Assembly (NCBI GenBank): GCA_002315555.1
Contig: DCHF01000055.1
Location: 11,623-75,622 of the forward strand
Source: Lachnospiraceae bacterium UBA1759
GTDB lineage: Bacteria; Bacillota; Clostridia; Lachnospirales; Lachnospiraceae
DNA: 64,000 nucleotides
Direction: 5' to 3'
The translations under genes were made by a program, and so were the position numbers. Each line of letters starts with the position of its first letter. Position 1 is the first letter of the stretch. The notes under the pieces are model-generated. The model saw nothing but the letters and a program-made list of their open reading frames with translations. It was not told the origin of the DNA and did no database searches. Shown piece by piece: positions 8,143 through 17,607 of the stretch.

Positions 8143-9186
8143 ATGGCAGATTTAAACGAACTCAGCGAAAAACTCGCCGCGATCCGTGCGGAGGTTTTAA
8201 GCGAGCTGGAGAAAACGACAAGCTCCAAAGCAGTTTATGAGTACAAAAAAGCTGTTATGGACGGCAAGACCGGCGTCATCGGATCTCTGATGCGTCAGAT
8301 GGGCAAGATCCCGAACGAGCAGAAGGCCGAATTCGGTAAGAAGGCCAATGAACTGAAGGTTTGGGCTCAGGAAAAATTCGAAGAGATCGACAAGAAGTTC
8401 AAGGACGCGGAAGCGCGTGCACGTTATGAAAGCGAAAAGATCGACGTCACCATGCCGTCCGTCAAGCACGTACACGGCAACCTGCATCCGGTCACCCAGG
8501 TCACCAATCAGCTGATCGAGATCTTCTCATCCATGGGCTTTGAAGTATTCGAAGGCACGGAGATCGAGAATGACTACTACAACTTCACGGCACTGAATAC
8601 CCCGGCGGATCATCCGGCAAGAGACATGCAGGACACCTTCTACCTGTCTCCGGAATTCCTGCTTCGTACGCAGACCTCCGCAGGCCAGATCCACGTCATG
8701 GAGGCAAAGAAGCCGCCCATCAAGATCCTGTCCCCCGGTAAGGTATTCCGTTCCGATGATGACGCGACCCATTCCCCGATGTTCACCCAGATGGAAGGCC
8801 TCGTCGTTGACGAAGGCATCAATTTGGGCGACTTAAAGGGCATGCTGGATGAGCTCGTACAGAAGATGTTCGGCGAAGGCACGACCACCCGTCTGCGTCC
8901 GTCTTACTTCCCGTTCACCGAGCCGTCCGTTGAGGTCGATGTCAGCTGCTTCCAGTGCGGCGGTAAGGGCTGCAAGCTCTGCAAGGGCACCGGCTGGATC
9001 GAAGTCCTCGGCGCCGGTGTCGTCAATACCAAGGTCCTGGAGGGCTGCGGCATCGACACCGAAAAGTACTCCGGCTTCGCATTCGGTGTAGGTCTGGAGC
9101 GTATCGCCATGTTAAAGTACGGCTACAACAATATTAAGCTTCTGTTCGAGTCCGATCTCCGCGTTCTCGATCAGATCGATGACTGA
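8143..9186 (+). CDS. pheS: Phenylalanine--tRNA ligase alpha subunit
   Basis: The 347-residue product is a class II aminoacyl-tRNA synthetase subunit. It starts with a coiled-coil tRNA-binding arm (about residues 1-90). The catalytic domain follows, with [27 protein letters not shown], the motif 2 region around [15 protein letters not shown] and motif 3 [20 protein letters not shown] precedes the ATG. pheT follows after 18 bases, giving the usual alpha2beta2 enzyme. Expression should depend on the upstream T-box. A Cys-rich insert ([14 protein letters not shown]) is usual in bacterial PheS. Confidence 0.97.
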   Translation: MADLNELSEKLAAIRAEVLSELEKTTSSKAVYEYKKAVMDGKTGVIGSLMRQMGKIPNEQKAEFGKKANELKVWAQEKFEEIDKKFKDAEARARYESEKIDVTMPSVKHVHGNLHPVTQVTNQLIEIFSSMGFEVFEGTEIENDYYNFTALNTPADHPARDMQDTFYLSPEFLLRTQTSAGQIHVMEAKKPPIKILSPGKVFRSDDDATHSPMFTQMEGLVVDEGINLGDLKGMLDELVQKMFGEGTTTRLRPSYFPFTEPSVEVDVSCFQCGGKGCKLCKGTGWIEVLGAGVVNTKVLEGCGIDTEKYSGFAFGVGLERIAMLKYGYNNIKLLFESDLRVLDQIDD

Positions 9187-9204
9187 TGAAAGGAGGAGAA
9201 ATAG

Positions 9205-11625
9205 ATGTTAGCACCATACAGCTGGTTAAAAGAATACGTTGATATCGATGTAACGCCCCAGGAACTGGAGGATAAACTGTTCTCCTGCGGTTTCGAGGTC
9301 GAAGAACTGATCGAAGTCGGTAAGGACGTCACGAACGTCGTTGTCGGTTATGTTGAAAGCTGCGAGCCCATCGAAGGCACGCATTTAAGCCTCTGCAAGG
9401 TAGACGCCGGTACCGGTGAGCTCCTGCAGATCTGCTGCGGCGCGGACAATGTCTGCGCGGGCAAGAAGTTCCCGGTCGCAAAGATCGGCGCAACTGTTTA
9501 CGCTACCGCAAAGGATCATAAGACCATCGAAGGCGTGGCGACCATCGGCCAGGGCAAGCTCCGCGGCTATGATTCCTACGGCATGCTGTGCTCCGGTACG
9601 GAACTCGGTCTGAACGAAGACCTGTATCCGGGCGCAGGCTACAACGGCCTTCTGGTCCTTCCGGAGGATGCGGAGATCGGCGCCGATGTAAAGCCGATCC
9701 TCGGCATGGACGACTGGATCTTCGATATCTCCATCACCGCAAACCGTCCGGACTGCCAGAGCATCCTCGGCATCGCCCGTGAGGTCGCTGCCGTTCTCGG
9801 CAAGGAACTCAAGATGCCGTCACTCGATTACACCGAAACCGAGGTCAAGAAGGAAGGATTCACGGTCACTGTGGACGCTCCGGACATCTGCCCCCGTTAC
9901 ATCGGCCACTATGTTTACGATGTCAAGATGGGTGAGTCTCCGGCATGGATGAAGCGCCGTCTGGCACTTGTCGGCATCGGCTCCATCTCCAACATGGTCG
10001 ATATCACGAACTATATCCTGAAGGAACTCGGTCAGCCGATGCACGCATTCGACGGCCACTTCCTGGAAGGCAATGCCATCAATGTTCGCCGTGCAGCTGA
10101 GGGCGAGAAGATCGTCACGCTGGACGAAAAGGAATTCACCCTGAATCCAAACAATCTGGTCATCTGTGACGGCAACAGACCGGTCGCATTGGCCGGCATC
10201 ATGGGCGGCCTGAACTCCGAGATCCGCGACACGACTACAGACGTCCTGTTCGAGTCCGCCAAGTTTGCCCGTGACAACATCCGTAAGTCTTCCCGCGCAC
10301 TCGGCCAGTCCTCCGATTCGTCCCAGGTCTATGCCAAGGGCGTCAATGAATACACCACCGTCATGGCAATGAAGCGCGCACTGCACCTCGTTGAGGAGCT
10401 GGGCTGCGGTAAGGTCTCCTCCACCCACGTGGATGTGAATACCGGCAATTCCGTAGAACCGACCGAAATGAAGGCCAGCGTCAAGCGCGTCAACGGTGTC
10501 ATCGGCATCACGGTTCCTGATGAAGAAATCATTCGCATCCTGACCAACCTGAACTTCCAGCCGGTATTAAACGGCGACGAACTGACCATTCAGGTACCGG
10601 CTTACCGTGAAGACATGGAATCCTATCCGGATATCGCGGAGGAACTCATCCGTATGTACGGTTACGACCACGTCGTTCCGACCTTCATGCCGACCGCGGA
10701 GGTCACCCTGGGCGGCCTGAACCAGAGACAGAAGTCCGAACTGAAGGTCAAGAAGGCGCTTGCGGCAGCAGGTGCTTACGAAGGCATTCACTACTCCTTC
10801 TTCTCACCGGCGGATCTGGATCTCATCAAGCTTCCGGCCGATGCTCCGGAGCGTCATGCGATCCGCCTGATCAACCCGATCACCGAGGACCTTTCCCTGA
10901 TGCGTACCACGTTGGTTCCGCAGATGCTGCAGGCCATCGCACGCAATCAGAAGAGAGGAACCATCGCCGGCCGTATCTTCGAATTCGGCAAGGCGTTCAT
11001 CGCCAAGGAACTTCCGCTCACGGACTATCCGGACGAGCGCGAGACCCTTTGCATCGGCGTGTTTGGTGAGGGTGAAGATTTCTTCAGCCTGAAGGGCCTT
11101 TGCGAGACCGTTGCGGACGCGCTGAACATTACGTTCCGTTATGCGACGGCAAACAGAACCTACCTGCATCCGTACCAGACCGCGGAGATCTTCTGCGACG
11201 GCGAGTGCGTGGGTGTTCTCGGTAAGGCTTTATACGAGATCTGCGACGAACTGGACATGCGTGTTCCGGCTTACGTCGCTCAGATCGACATGCGTCTCCT
11301 TTCCAAGTACTACGGCAAGCTTGAAATGTATCAGCCGCTTCCGAAGTTCGACATTGAAAAGCGTGACTTCGCTTTCGTCTGCGACCGCAGCGTCACCTGC
11401 CAGGAGATCGAAGACACCATCTACGCTTCCTGCCGGTACGTCACCGATGTCAAGCTGTTCGATGTTTACGAAGGCGCTCAGCTTGCAAAGGACAAGAAGA
11501 GCATGGCATTCAATGTCGTATTCACACCGGCGGATACGGAATTCAAGGCCGCAACGGTCGATGGTTTCGTAAACGACATCCTGACCGCACTGAAGGAGCA
11601 GCAGAACGTTACGCTCCGTGCCTGA
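9205..11625 (+). CDS. pheT: Phenylalanine--tRNA ligase beta subunit
   Basis: The 806-residue protein has normal length and domain order. It has an N-terminal tRNA-binding (EMAP-like) domain, the B3/B4 editing domain, B5, a core catalytic-like module and a C-terminal anticodon-binding domain (QPLPKFDIEKRDFAFVCD to the end). It forms the heterotetramer with PheS and provides editing of mischarged Tyr-tRNA. AAAGGAGGAG lies upstream of the ATG at 9205, 18 bases after pheS. No promoter is visible between the two genes. Confidence 0.97.
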   Translation: MLAPYSWLKEYVDIDVTPQELEDKLFSCGFEVEELIEVGKDVTNVVVGYVESCEPIEGTHLSLCKVDAGTGELLQICCGADNVCAGKKFPVAKIGATVYATAKDHKTIEGVATIGQGKLRGYDSYGMLCSGTELGLNEDLYPGAGYNGLLVLPEDAEIGADVKPILGMDDWIFDISITANRPDCQSILGIAREVAAVLGKELKMPSLDYTETEVKKEGFTVTVDAPDICPRYIGHYVYDVKMGESPAWMKRRLALVGIGSISNMVDITNYILKELGQPMHAFDGHFLEGNAINVRRAAEGEKIVTLDEKEFTLNPNNLVICDGNRPVALAGIMGGLNSEIRDTTTDVLFESAKFARDNIRKSSRALGQSSDSSQVYAKGVNEYTTVMAMKRALHLVEELGCGKVSSTHVDVNTGNSVEPTEMKASVKRVNGVIGITVPDEEIIRILTNLNFQPVLNGDELTIQVPAYREDMESYPDIAEELIRMYGYDHVVPTFMPTAEVTLGGLNQRQKSELKVKKALAAAGAYEGIHYSFFSPADLDLIKLPADAPERHAIRLINPITEDLSLMRTTLVPQMLQAIARNQKRGTIAGRIFEFGKAFIAKELPLTDYPDERETLCIGVFGEGEDFFSLKGLCETVADALNITFRYATANRTYLHPYQTAEIFCDGECVGVLGKALYEICDELDMRVPAYVAQIDMRLLSKYYGKLEMYQPLPKFDIEKRDFAFVCDRSVTCQEIEDTIYASCRYVTDVKLFDVYEGAQLAKDKKSMAFNVVFTPADTEFKAATVDGFVNDILTALKEQQNVTLRA

Positions 11626-11666
11626 GCTTCAGGTGAAACATAAAAAGTATTATCGGGAGGTATTCT

Positions 11667-12179
11667 ATGAACGAAGATGCTTATGCAGAATGGCTCGTAA
11701 AATGTAAGACCCCGGGCTACAAGGTCCCGGCTATCCTCGGCTATGTGATCCTCGGCATCCTGTCACTGTACGTCATGATGCGTTTCCAGAGCTGGGGCTT
11801 CATCGCACCGGTGCTGGTCCTGATCCTGATCATGGTCACCGCACGTTTCTTCAAACTGGAGTTTGAATATGTGTTTGTGACCGATGAGCTGAACATCGAC
11901 CGTATCTTCAACCAGCAGTCCAGAAAGACCATCGCGACCATCGCCATGTCTTCCGTGGAATCCGTTGAAGTGACGAATGAGGAGAAGAACAAGATCGCCC
12001 GTGAGAATAAGAACCTGAAATACGATGACTATACGTCACGTATGAAGAATGCTCCGCAGAGCTACACGATCCGTTATTCGGCAAACGGCGAGCAGCATCT
12101 GGCGATCATCGAACCGAACGACAAACTGCTGAAATGCATGTGGAGATGCGCACCGAGCAAGGTGAAGATCCCCCGCTGA
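11667..12179 (+). CDS. Two-TM membrane protein of unknown function with PH-like C-terminal part
   Basis: This 170-residue protein has two adjacent membrane segments (about residues 20-38 and 42-60) and a cytoplasmic C-terminal half. The part after the membrane hairpin (EYVFVTDELNIDRIFNQQSRK, then SVESVEVTNEE) resembles membrane-anchored bacterial PH-like domains. It recalls a small clostridial family, possibly DUF6106; that name is from memory only. GGGAGG precedes the ATG. It is 41 bases after pheT with a terminator just downstream, so it may be read with pheST. Function unknown. Confidence 0.75.
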   Translation: MNEDAYAEWLVKCKTPGYKVPAILGYVILGILSLYVMMRFQSWGFIAPVLVLILIMVTARFFKLEFEYVFVTDELNIDRIFNQQSRKTIATIAMSSVESVEVTNEEKNKIARENKNLKYDDYTSRMKNAPQSYTIRYSANGEQHLAIIEPNDKLLKCMWRCAPSKVKIPR

Positions 12180-12193
12180 CAGTAAACCGCATA

Positions 12194-12236
12194 AACAGGG
12201 TCCGCAGGAATACTCCGGCGGGCCCTGTTTTTCGGC
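12194..12236 (+). terminator. Rho-independent terminator
   Basis: AACAGGGTCCGC pairs imperfectly with GCGGGCCCTGTT and is followed by TTTT. It closes the pheST transcription unit. Confidence 0.85.
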
Positions 12237-12316
12237 ATAAGAAATAATAACGACAAACAATTTATGTTAAAAATACACAAAATTATAAGTTTCAACAAAA
12301 AGATTTTCATAAAAAC

Positions 12317-12345
12317 TTCACATCATAAATAAGGTGTGTTATAAT
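12317..12345 (+). promoter_or_regulatory. Promoter of the glgC-glgD unit
   Basis: TTCACA (12317-12322) and TATAAT (12340-12345) are 17 bases apart in an A+T-rich stretch upstream of glgC. The rest of the 12237-12383 gap shows no other clear site. Confidence 0.8.
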
Positions 12346-12383
12346 CAACGAATAAAATTATGCGCTCAGCGTGAGGTGATTAT

Positions 12384-13664
12384 ATGAAAACTAAAAAGGA
12401 AATGATCGCAATGCTGCTTGCAGGCGGACAGGGAAGCCGTCTGGGTGTTCTCACTGCGAACATGGCAAAGCCCGCTGTGTCATTCGGAGGTAAGTACCGC
12501 ATCATCGATTTCCCGTTAAGCAACTGCATCAACTCAGGTGTGGACACGGTCGGCGTCATGACGCAGTATCAGCCGCTTCGTCTGAATACTCACATCGGTA
12601 TCGGTATTGCATGGGACCTCGACCGCAATCGCGGCGGTGTTACCATCCTGTCTCCGTATGAAAAGTCCGAAAACACGGATTGGTATACGGGCACGGCAAA
12701 CGCGATCCTGCAGAACATCGGCTACATCGATTCTTACGATCCGGAATATGTGCTCATCCTCGGCGGTGACCACATCTATAAGATGGACTATGAGCTGATG
12801 TTAAATTACCATAAGGCACGTAAGGCAGACATCACCATGGCAGCTATGCCGGTTCCGATCGAGGAAGCAAGCCGTTTCGGCGTCCTCGTTACCGAGCCGG
12901 AGACCGGAAAGATCATCGACTTCCAGGAGAAGCCGGCGGTTCCGAAGAGTAATCTGGCATCCATGGGTATTTACATCTTTAACTGGAAGGTCCTTCGCGA
13001 GGCCCTGATCACCAATAAAGATGTTCCGAGTCTGGACTTCGGCATGCATGTCATTCCGTATTGCCATCAGAACGGCAATCCGGTCTACTGCTACGAATAT
13101 AACAGCTACTGGAAGGATGTAGGAACCCTGCAGTCATACTGGGAAGCAAACATGGAACTGATCGACCTGGTTCCGGTCTTCAACCTTTATGAAGAGTATT
13201 GGCAGATATACACCAATTCCGATTCCGTTGCTCCGCAGTTCATTGACCGCGATGCACTCGTTGAGCGCAGCATCGTCGGCGACGGCTGTGAGATCTTCGG
13301 TACCCTGAAGAACTCCGTCATCGGTGAGAATGTTACCATCGAACCGGGCGCTGTTGTATCCGGCTCCATCATCATGGCGAACACCACGATCAAGAAGGGT
13401 GCGCGCGTGGAGAAGGCCATCATTGCCGAGGATTGTGTCATCGGTGAAGATGTTGTCATCGGCGCAGGCGAGTACAAGGAAAGCACCTACAACAAGAAAG
13501 TTTACAATGCCGATCTTGTAACCATCGGTGAGCGTTCCGTTATTCCGAACGGCGTGACCATCGGCAAGAACACCGCGATCATCGGCGTAACGACCATTGA
13601 GGATTACCCGGACAAGAAGCTTGAAAGCGGCGGAGCGATCGTGAAGGCAGGTGAGACAGTATGA
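12384..13664 (+). CDS. glgC: Glucose-1-phosphate adenylyltransferase (ADP-glucose pyrophosphorylase), catalytic subunit
   Basis: The 426-residue enzyme makes ADP-glucose for glycogen synthesis. It has the nucleotidyltransferase signature [14 protein letters not shown] (residues 11-24), the substrate loop with [19 protein letters not shown], and a C-terminal left-handed beta-helix ([16 protein letters not shown] and following hexapeptides). GAGGTGAT precedes the ATG. Its stop overlaps the glgD start (ATGA), so the two subunits are made together. A canonical promoter lies upstream. The glycogen phosphorylase gene is separate, at 25660. Confidence 0.96.
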   Translation: MKTKKEMIAMLLAGGQGSRLGVLTANMAKPAVSFGGKYRIIDFPLSNCINSGVDTVGVMTQYQPLRLNTHIGIGIAWDLDRNRGGVTILSPYEKSENTDWYTGTANAILQNIGYIDSYDPEYVLILGGDHIYKMDYELMLNYHKARKADITMAAMPVPIEEASRFGVLVTEPETGKIIDFQEKPAVPKSNLASMGIYIFNWKVLREALITNKDVPSLDFGMHVIPYCHQNGNPVYCYEYNSYWKDVGTLQSYWEANMELIDLVPVFNLYEEYWQIYTNSDSVAPQFIDRDALVERSIVGDGCEIFGTLKNSVIGENVTIEPGAVVSGSIIMANTTIKKGARVEKAIIAEDCVIGEDVVIGAGEYKESTYNKKVYNADLVTIGERSVIPNGVTIGKNTAIIGVTTIEDYPDKKLESGGAIVKAGETV

Positions 13665-14782
13665 AGACAATCGGTATTATTTTAGCAGGCGGCAATAACA
13701 AGAGAATGAAGGAGCTGACCGCAAAGCGTGCCATTCCGGCAATGCCCATGGCAGGTACTTACCGTGCCATCGACTTCGTTCTTACCAATATGGCAAATTC
13801 TCATATCAGCAAGGTGGCTGTACTGACTCAGTACAATACCAAGACCCTGAATGAGCATCTGAACTCCTCCAAGTGGTGGGATTTTGGCCGTAAGCAGGGT
13901 GGTCTGTTCATTTATCATCCGACCATCACGCCCGAAAACTCCAACTGGTATCGCGGAACCATCGATTCCATGTATCAGAACATTCACTTCCTGAAGGATT
14001 GCCATGAGCCCTACGTTGTAATCGCATCCGGCGACGGTATCTACCAGCTGGACTACAATAAGGTTCTGGAATATCACGTTCAGAAGCGCGCCGATATCAC
14101 CATGGTCACCACGAATCTGCAGGACTGGGAAGAGTCCGGCCGTTTCGGTCAGGTCATCACGGATGAAGACGGCCGTGTTCGTGAATTTGAAGAGAAGCCG
14201 ATGATCGAAGCTACCCGCGAAGTTAACTGCGGTATCTACATCATCAGAAGAAGACTTCTCATCGAACTCCTGGAGAGCTGCATTGCGGAAGACCGTTATG
14301 ACTTCGTTCGTGACATCATCATCCGTTACCGCAGCCTGAAGAGAATCTACGCATATCATCTGGACAGTTACTGGAGCAACGTCTCCTCCGCTTATTCTTA
14401 CTTCAAGACCAACATGGATTTCCTGAAGCATGATGTACGTGAGCACTTCTTCAAGGGTGAGACCGCAGTTATGACCAAGGTCAATGACTTCCCGCCGGCA
14501 AAGTACAATCCGGGAAGCAGTGTAAAGAACAGCCTTATCGCCAGCGGCACGATCGTCAACGGTAAGGTCGAAGACTCCGTCGTCTTCAAAAAGTCTTTCA
14601 TCGGCAGCAATTGCGTCATTAAGAATTCCATTATTCTGAATGATGTTTACATCGGCGATAACACCGTCATTGAGAACTGCATCGTTGAGAGCCATAATAC
14701 GATTTACGCGAACTCCACTTATATCGGAGATCCGGATAATGTCCGCATCGTAATCGAAAGCAATAACCGCTACATTATCTAA
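13661..14782 (+). CDS. glgD: GlgD, paralogue subunit of ADP-glucose pyrophosphorylase
   Basis: This 373-residue protein keeps the GlgC fold but its N-terminal signature is [13 protein letters not shown], lacking the GxGxRL phosphate-binding residues of GlgC. It is therefore expected to be a non-catalytic or regulatory subunit that forms a heteromer with GlgC, as in Bacillus and clostridia. The C-terminal beta-helix is intact ([19 protein letters not shown]). The start overlaps glgC. SpoVG follows after 35 bases. Confidence 0.93.
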   Translation: MKTIGIILAGGNNKRMKELTAKRAIPAMPMAGTYRAIDFVLTNMANSHISKVAVLTQYNTKTLNEHLNSSKWWDFGRKQGGLFIYHPTITPENSNWYRGTIDSMYQNIHFLKDCHEPYVVIASGDGIYQLDYNKVLEYHVQKRADITMVTTNLQDWEESGRFGQVITDEDGRVREFEEKPMIEATREVNCGIYIIRRRLLIELLESCIAEDRYDFVRDIIIRYRSLKRIYAYHLDSYWSNVSSAYSYFKTNMDFLKHDVREHFFKGETAVMTKVNDFPPAKYNPGSSVKNSLIASGTIVNGKVEDSVVFKKSFIGSNCVIKNSIILNDVYIGDNTVIENCIVESHNTIYANSTYIGDPDNVRIVIESNNRYII

Positions 14783-14817
14783 GCACTACCGGCGGTTAGT
14801 GGAAGGAAGGAATACAA

Positions 14818-15099
14818 ATGAATATCACAGATGTAAGAGTACGCATCGTGGAAAAAGAAGGGAAAATGCGTGCAGTCGCATCGATCACCCTGGACAATGA
14901 GTTTGTTGTGCACGACATCAAGGTCATTGAGGGCGATAACGGACTGTTTATCGCGATGCCGTCCCGCCGTTCGGCCGACGGTCAGTTCCGCGATGTGGCG
15001 CATCCAATCAATACCGAAACGCGTACTTCTTTACAGCAGTTGATCCTGGACAAATATGAACAGGAGAAGGAACGTTCCGTAGTGGAAGAAGACTACTGA
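14818..15099 (+). CDS. spoVG: Septation regulator SpoVG
   Basis: The 93-residue protein matches SpoVG along its length: [20 protein letters not shown], then the conserved [15 protein letters not shown] and [13 protein letters not shown]. SpoVG is a small nucleic-acid-binding regulator affecting septation, sporulation and capsule in Firmicutes. GGAAGGAAGG precedes the ATG. It follows glgD at 35 bases with no terminator between, and a strong terminator follows, so it is probably read from the glgC promoter as well as any local one. Confidence 0.95.
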   Translation: MNITDVRVRIVEKEGKMRAVASITLDNEFVVHDIKVIEGDNGLFIAMPSRRSADGQFRDVAHPINTETRTSLQQLILDKYEQEKERSVVEEDY

Positions 15100-15122
15100 C
15101 GGATCGGATTTCCTGATGAACA

Positions 15123-15156
15123 GGAAGGGGAATGGCTTGACCATTCCCCTTCTTTG
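15123..15156 (+). terminator. Strong rho-independent terminator after spoVG
   Basis: GAAGGGGAATGG pairs perfectly with CCATTCCCCTTC across CTTGA and is followed by TTTGTTTT. Confidence 0.93.
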
Positions 15157-15295
15157 TTTTATACTTTACGCGGACATTATTGTATGTCCGGGGATGAAAA
15201 AGACAAACGACAGGACTCCGGCGCGTGTGCGGCGGGGCTGTTTTAGTGCATCAGGGTCATTTTCCCGGTGCGTATAGAAGATGAAGGAGGCTGAG

Positions 15296-16981
15296 ATGGC
15301 AAACAGCAGTCTGACAAGAAAAGAGATTCGAAAGAGACGCAGAAGACGGCGCAATATCATGCGTATGGCGCTGATCATTCTGATTGCGGTCTTATTATTT
15401 GCGGGTATCATTACCCTGATCGTTCTGCTTGCAACGGGTGGAATCAAGACATCGAATAAGGAGACACTTCCCGAGGTGATCACCACATCGGAAGGAGAGA
15501 CCATTCCCACATCCACGGAGGAAGGCGAAACGACCGGGGAAGCGACCGAAAGCTCTTATGCAGCGGTTCTTGCGGAGGCAAAGCGGACCGCCGCTATGTA
15601 TGATTACGATGCGGCTGCGGAGCTGATCAAGACGCAGGTGGCGGACTATCAGGATCACACCGATCTTGTGAACTTTATTTCCGAATGTGAGGCAAAGAAG
15701 AGCCAGCTGGTCAAGTGGAAGGATAATACGCAGATCACGCACGTATTCTTCCATACGCTGATCAAGGATACCGAGGTCGCGCTGAACAAAGATACAGTCG
15801 GCACTCATGCGGATCAGTACAATCAGGTCATGACGACCATCGGCGAGTTTAACGAGATCATTCAGCAGATGTATGACCGCGGCTATGTGCTGGTGCGTCT
15901 TTCCGATATTGCATCCTTTGATACCACGACCGGCCAGATGAAATACAATGAGATCTGGCTGCCGGACGGCAAGATTCCTTTCGTGCTTTCCGAGGACGAT
16001 GTCAGCTACTATGAGTACATGAACGTCACCGGCGGTTACGCGCAGCGACTTGTAGTAACATCGGACGGAAAGATCATGAACGAGGTGGACAATGCGGACG
16101 GCACCACGGATGTCGGCGCGTATGACGTGCTGCCGCTTCTGGATGAATTCATCGAAGCGCATCCGGACTTCTCATATCACGGAGCCAAGGGCATCATTGC
16201 GCTGACCGGATATAACGGCATCCTGGGTTACCGCACCTCTTATATCATGTACGGTAATGACGATGTTTATGCGCAGCACTACGACGAGTTGTTCAAGAAC
16301 GGCGAGTTTGATGAGGCGCATGCTTATGAGCTTGCCAAGAACGAGCATGCCAAGGAAATGAATCCGCAGCAGAATGAGTGCGAGCATATCGAGCTTTCTC
16401 CGGCGGAGATCGAAAATGAGCGTGCAAAAGCGAAGAAAGTCGCGGAAGCCATTGTGGCGGACGGCTGGGAGTTCGCGAGCCACACCTGGGGCCATATGGA
16501 TATGAGTACCGTCGTGGATCAGAGTACCGGTACGATCACCAATGAACGCCTGCAGCGCGATACCCGCTGGTGGGCGGTGGAAGTGGAGCCGCTGATCGGC
16601 GACACGGACATCATCATCTTTGCGAAGGGCGCGGACATCGGCTCATGGAGAGGCTACTCCGATGAAAACGCCGCATTCAACTTCTTAAAGAGCAGCGGCT
16701 TCAACTATTTCTGTAACGTCGACTCTTCACAGTATTTTGTGCAGATGTCTTCAACCGTGGGCGGTACCGGTTACCTGCGTCAGGGCAGAAGAAACCTGGA
16801 CGGTTTCCTGATGTTCAAGGCGATGGTCTATCCGGACAATATGATCGTGAGCGATCTGTTTGATGTCTACACGGTATTCGATTTCTCCCGTCCGCTCCCG
16901 GTTATGGGCGTAACGCTTCCGGAAGGCTTCACGGGACTGACACTACCGGACGGCAGCTTTGTGCCGGTCACCACGAACTGA
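15296..16981 (+). CDS. Membrane-anchored polysaccharide deacetylase-like protein
   Basis: The start is placed at 15296 because AAGGAGG sits five bases upstream; the in-frame ATG at 15281 would lie within that site. The 561-residue product has a basic N-terminus and one membrane segment (about residues 24-46), so the enzyme domain is external. A Thr/Glu-rich linker and a short helical segment precede the deacetylase-like domain. Metal and catalytic motifs are visible: Asp234-Asp235 in LSEDDVS and His396/His400 in SHTWGH. The first two motifs are about 160 residues apart, more than in classical NodB domains, because of a long insert. The substrate is probably a cell-wall glycan (inference). Confidence 0.8.
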   Translation: MANSSLTRKEIRKRRRRRRNIMRMALIILIAVLLFAGIITLIVLLATGGIKTSNKETLPEVITTSEGETIPTSTEEGETTGEATESSYAAVLAEAKRTAAMYDYDAAAELIKTQVADYQDHTDLVNFISECEAKKSQLVKWKDNTQITHVFFHTLIKDTEVALNKDTVGTHADQYNQVMTTIGEFNEIIQQMYDRGYVLVRLSDIASFDTTTGQMKYNEIWLPDGKIPFVLSEDDVSYYEYMNVTGGYAQRLVVTSDGKIMNEVDNADGTTDVGAYDVLPLLDEFIEAHPDFSYHGAKGIIALTGYNGILGYRTSYIMYGNDDVYAQHYDELFKNGEFDEAHAYELAKNEHAKEMNPQQNECEHIELSPAEIENERAKAKKVAEAIVADGWEFASHTWGHMDMSTVVDQSTGTITNERLQRDTRWWAVEVEPLIGDTDIIIFAKGADIGSWRGYSDENAAFNFLKSSGFNYFCNVDSSQYFVQMSSTVGGTGYLRQGRRNLDGFLMFKAMVYPDNMIVSDLFDVYTVFDFSRPLPVMGVTLPEGFTGLTLPDGSFVPVTTN

Positions 16982-17034
16982 TCCGATGAATGCTTTCGGA
17001 TCGGACGTGATCTGAAAACAGGAAGAGGGAATTT

Positions 17035-17607
17035 ATGATCATTATTGCGGGACTTGGAAATCCTGAAAAGAAATACGATCACACGCGGCACAATGTGGGC
17101 TTTGATGTGATCGATACGCTGGCGGACCGGTATAACATCGACGTCAGCACAAAAAAGCACAAGGCGCTCGTGGGCAAGGGCGTGATCGACGGGATGAAGG
17201 TCCTGCTCGTCAAGCCGCAGACCTATATGAACCTGAGCGGTGAGAGCCTCCGCGAAGTGCTGGACTTTTACAACGAGCCGGTAGAGAATCTGCTCGTGAT
17301 CTGTGACGATGTTTATCTGGACCTCGGTGTTCTCCGTATCCGCAAGAACGGATCCGCGGGCGGACACAACGGCTTAAAGAACATCATTCAGCACCTGGGA
17401 ACGGACAACTTTAAGAGGATCCGTCTGGGTGTGGGCAAGCAACCCGAAAAAATGGACCTCGTGAACTTTGTACTTTCCCGTTTCACAAAGGAAGAGCAGG
17501 AGGTCTTAAGTGACGCTTACGATGCGGCGGCCAAGGCCGCGGTGACGGTATTTTCCGACAGCATCGAGGCTGCAATGAATCGGTTTAACGGAAAGAGGCA
17601 GGCATGA
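17035..17607 (+). CDS. pth: Peptidyl-tRNA hydrolase
   Basis: The 190-residue protein has the full Pth pattern: GLGNPEKKYDHTRHNVGF with catalytic His near residue 20, VKPQTYMNLSGESL, and RIRKNGSAGGHNGLKNI. It frees tRNA from peptidyl-tRNA released by stalled ribosomes. GGAAGAGGGA precedes the ATG. Its stop overlaps the mfd start by four bases, the usual pth-mfd arrangement of Firmicutes. Confidence 0.97.
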   Translation: MIIIAGLGNPEKKYDHTRHNVGFDVIDTLADRYNIDVSTKKHKALVGKGVIDGMKVLLVKPQTYMNLSGESLREVLDFYNEPVENLLVICDDVYLDLGVLRIRKNGSAGGHNGLKNIIQHLGTDNFKRIRLGVGKQPEKMDLVNFVLSRFTKEEQEVLSDAYDAAAKAAVTVFSDSIEAAMNRFNGKRQA

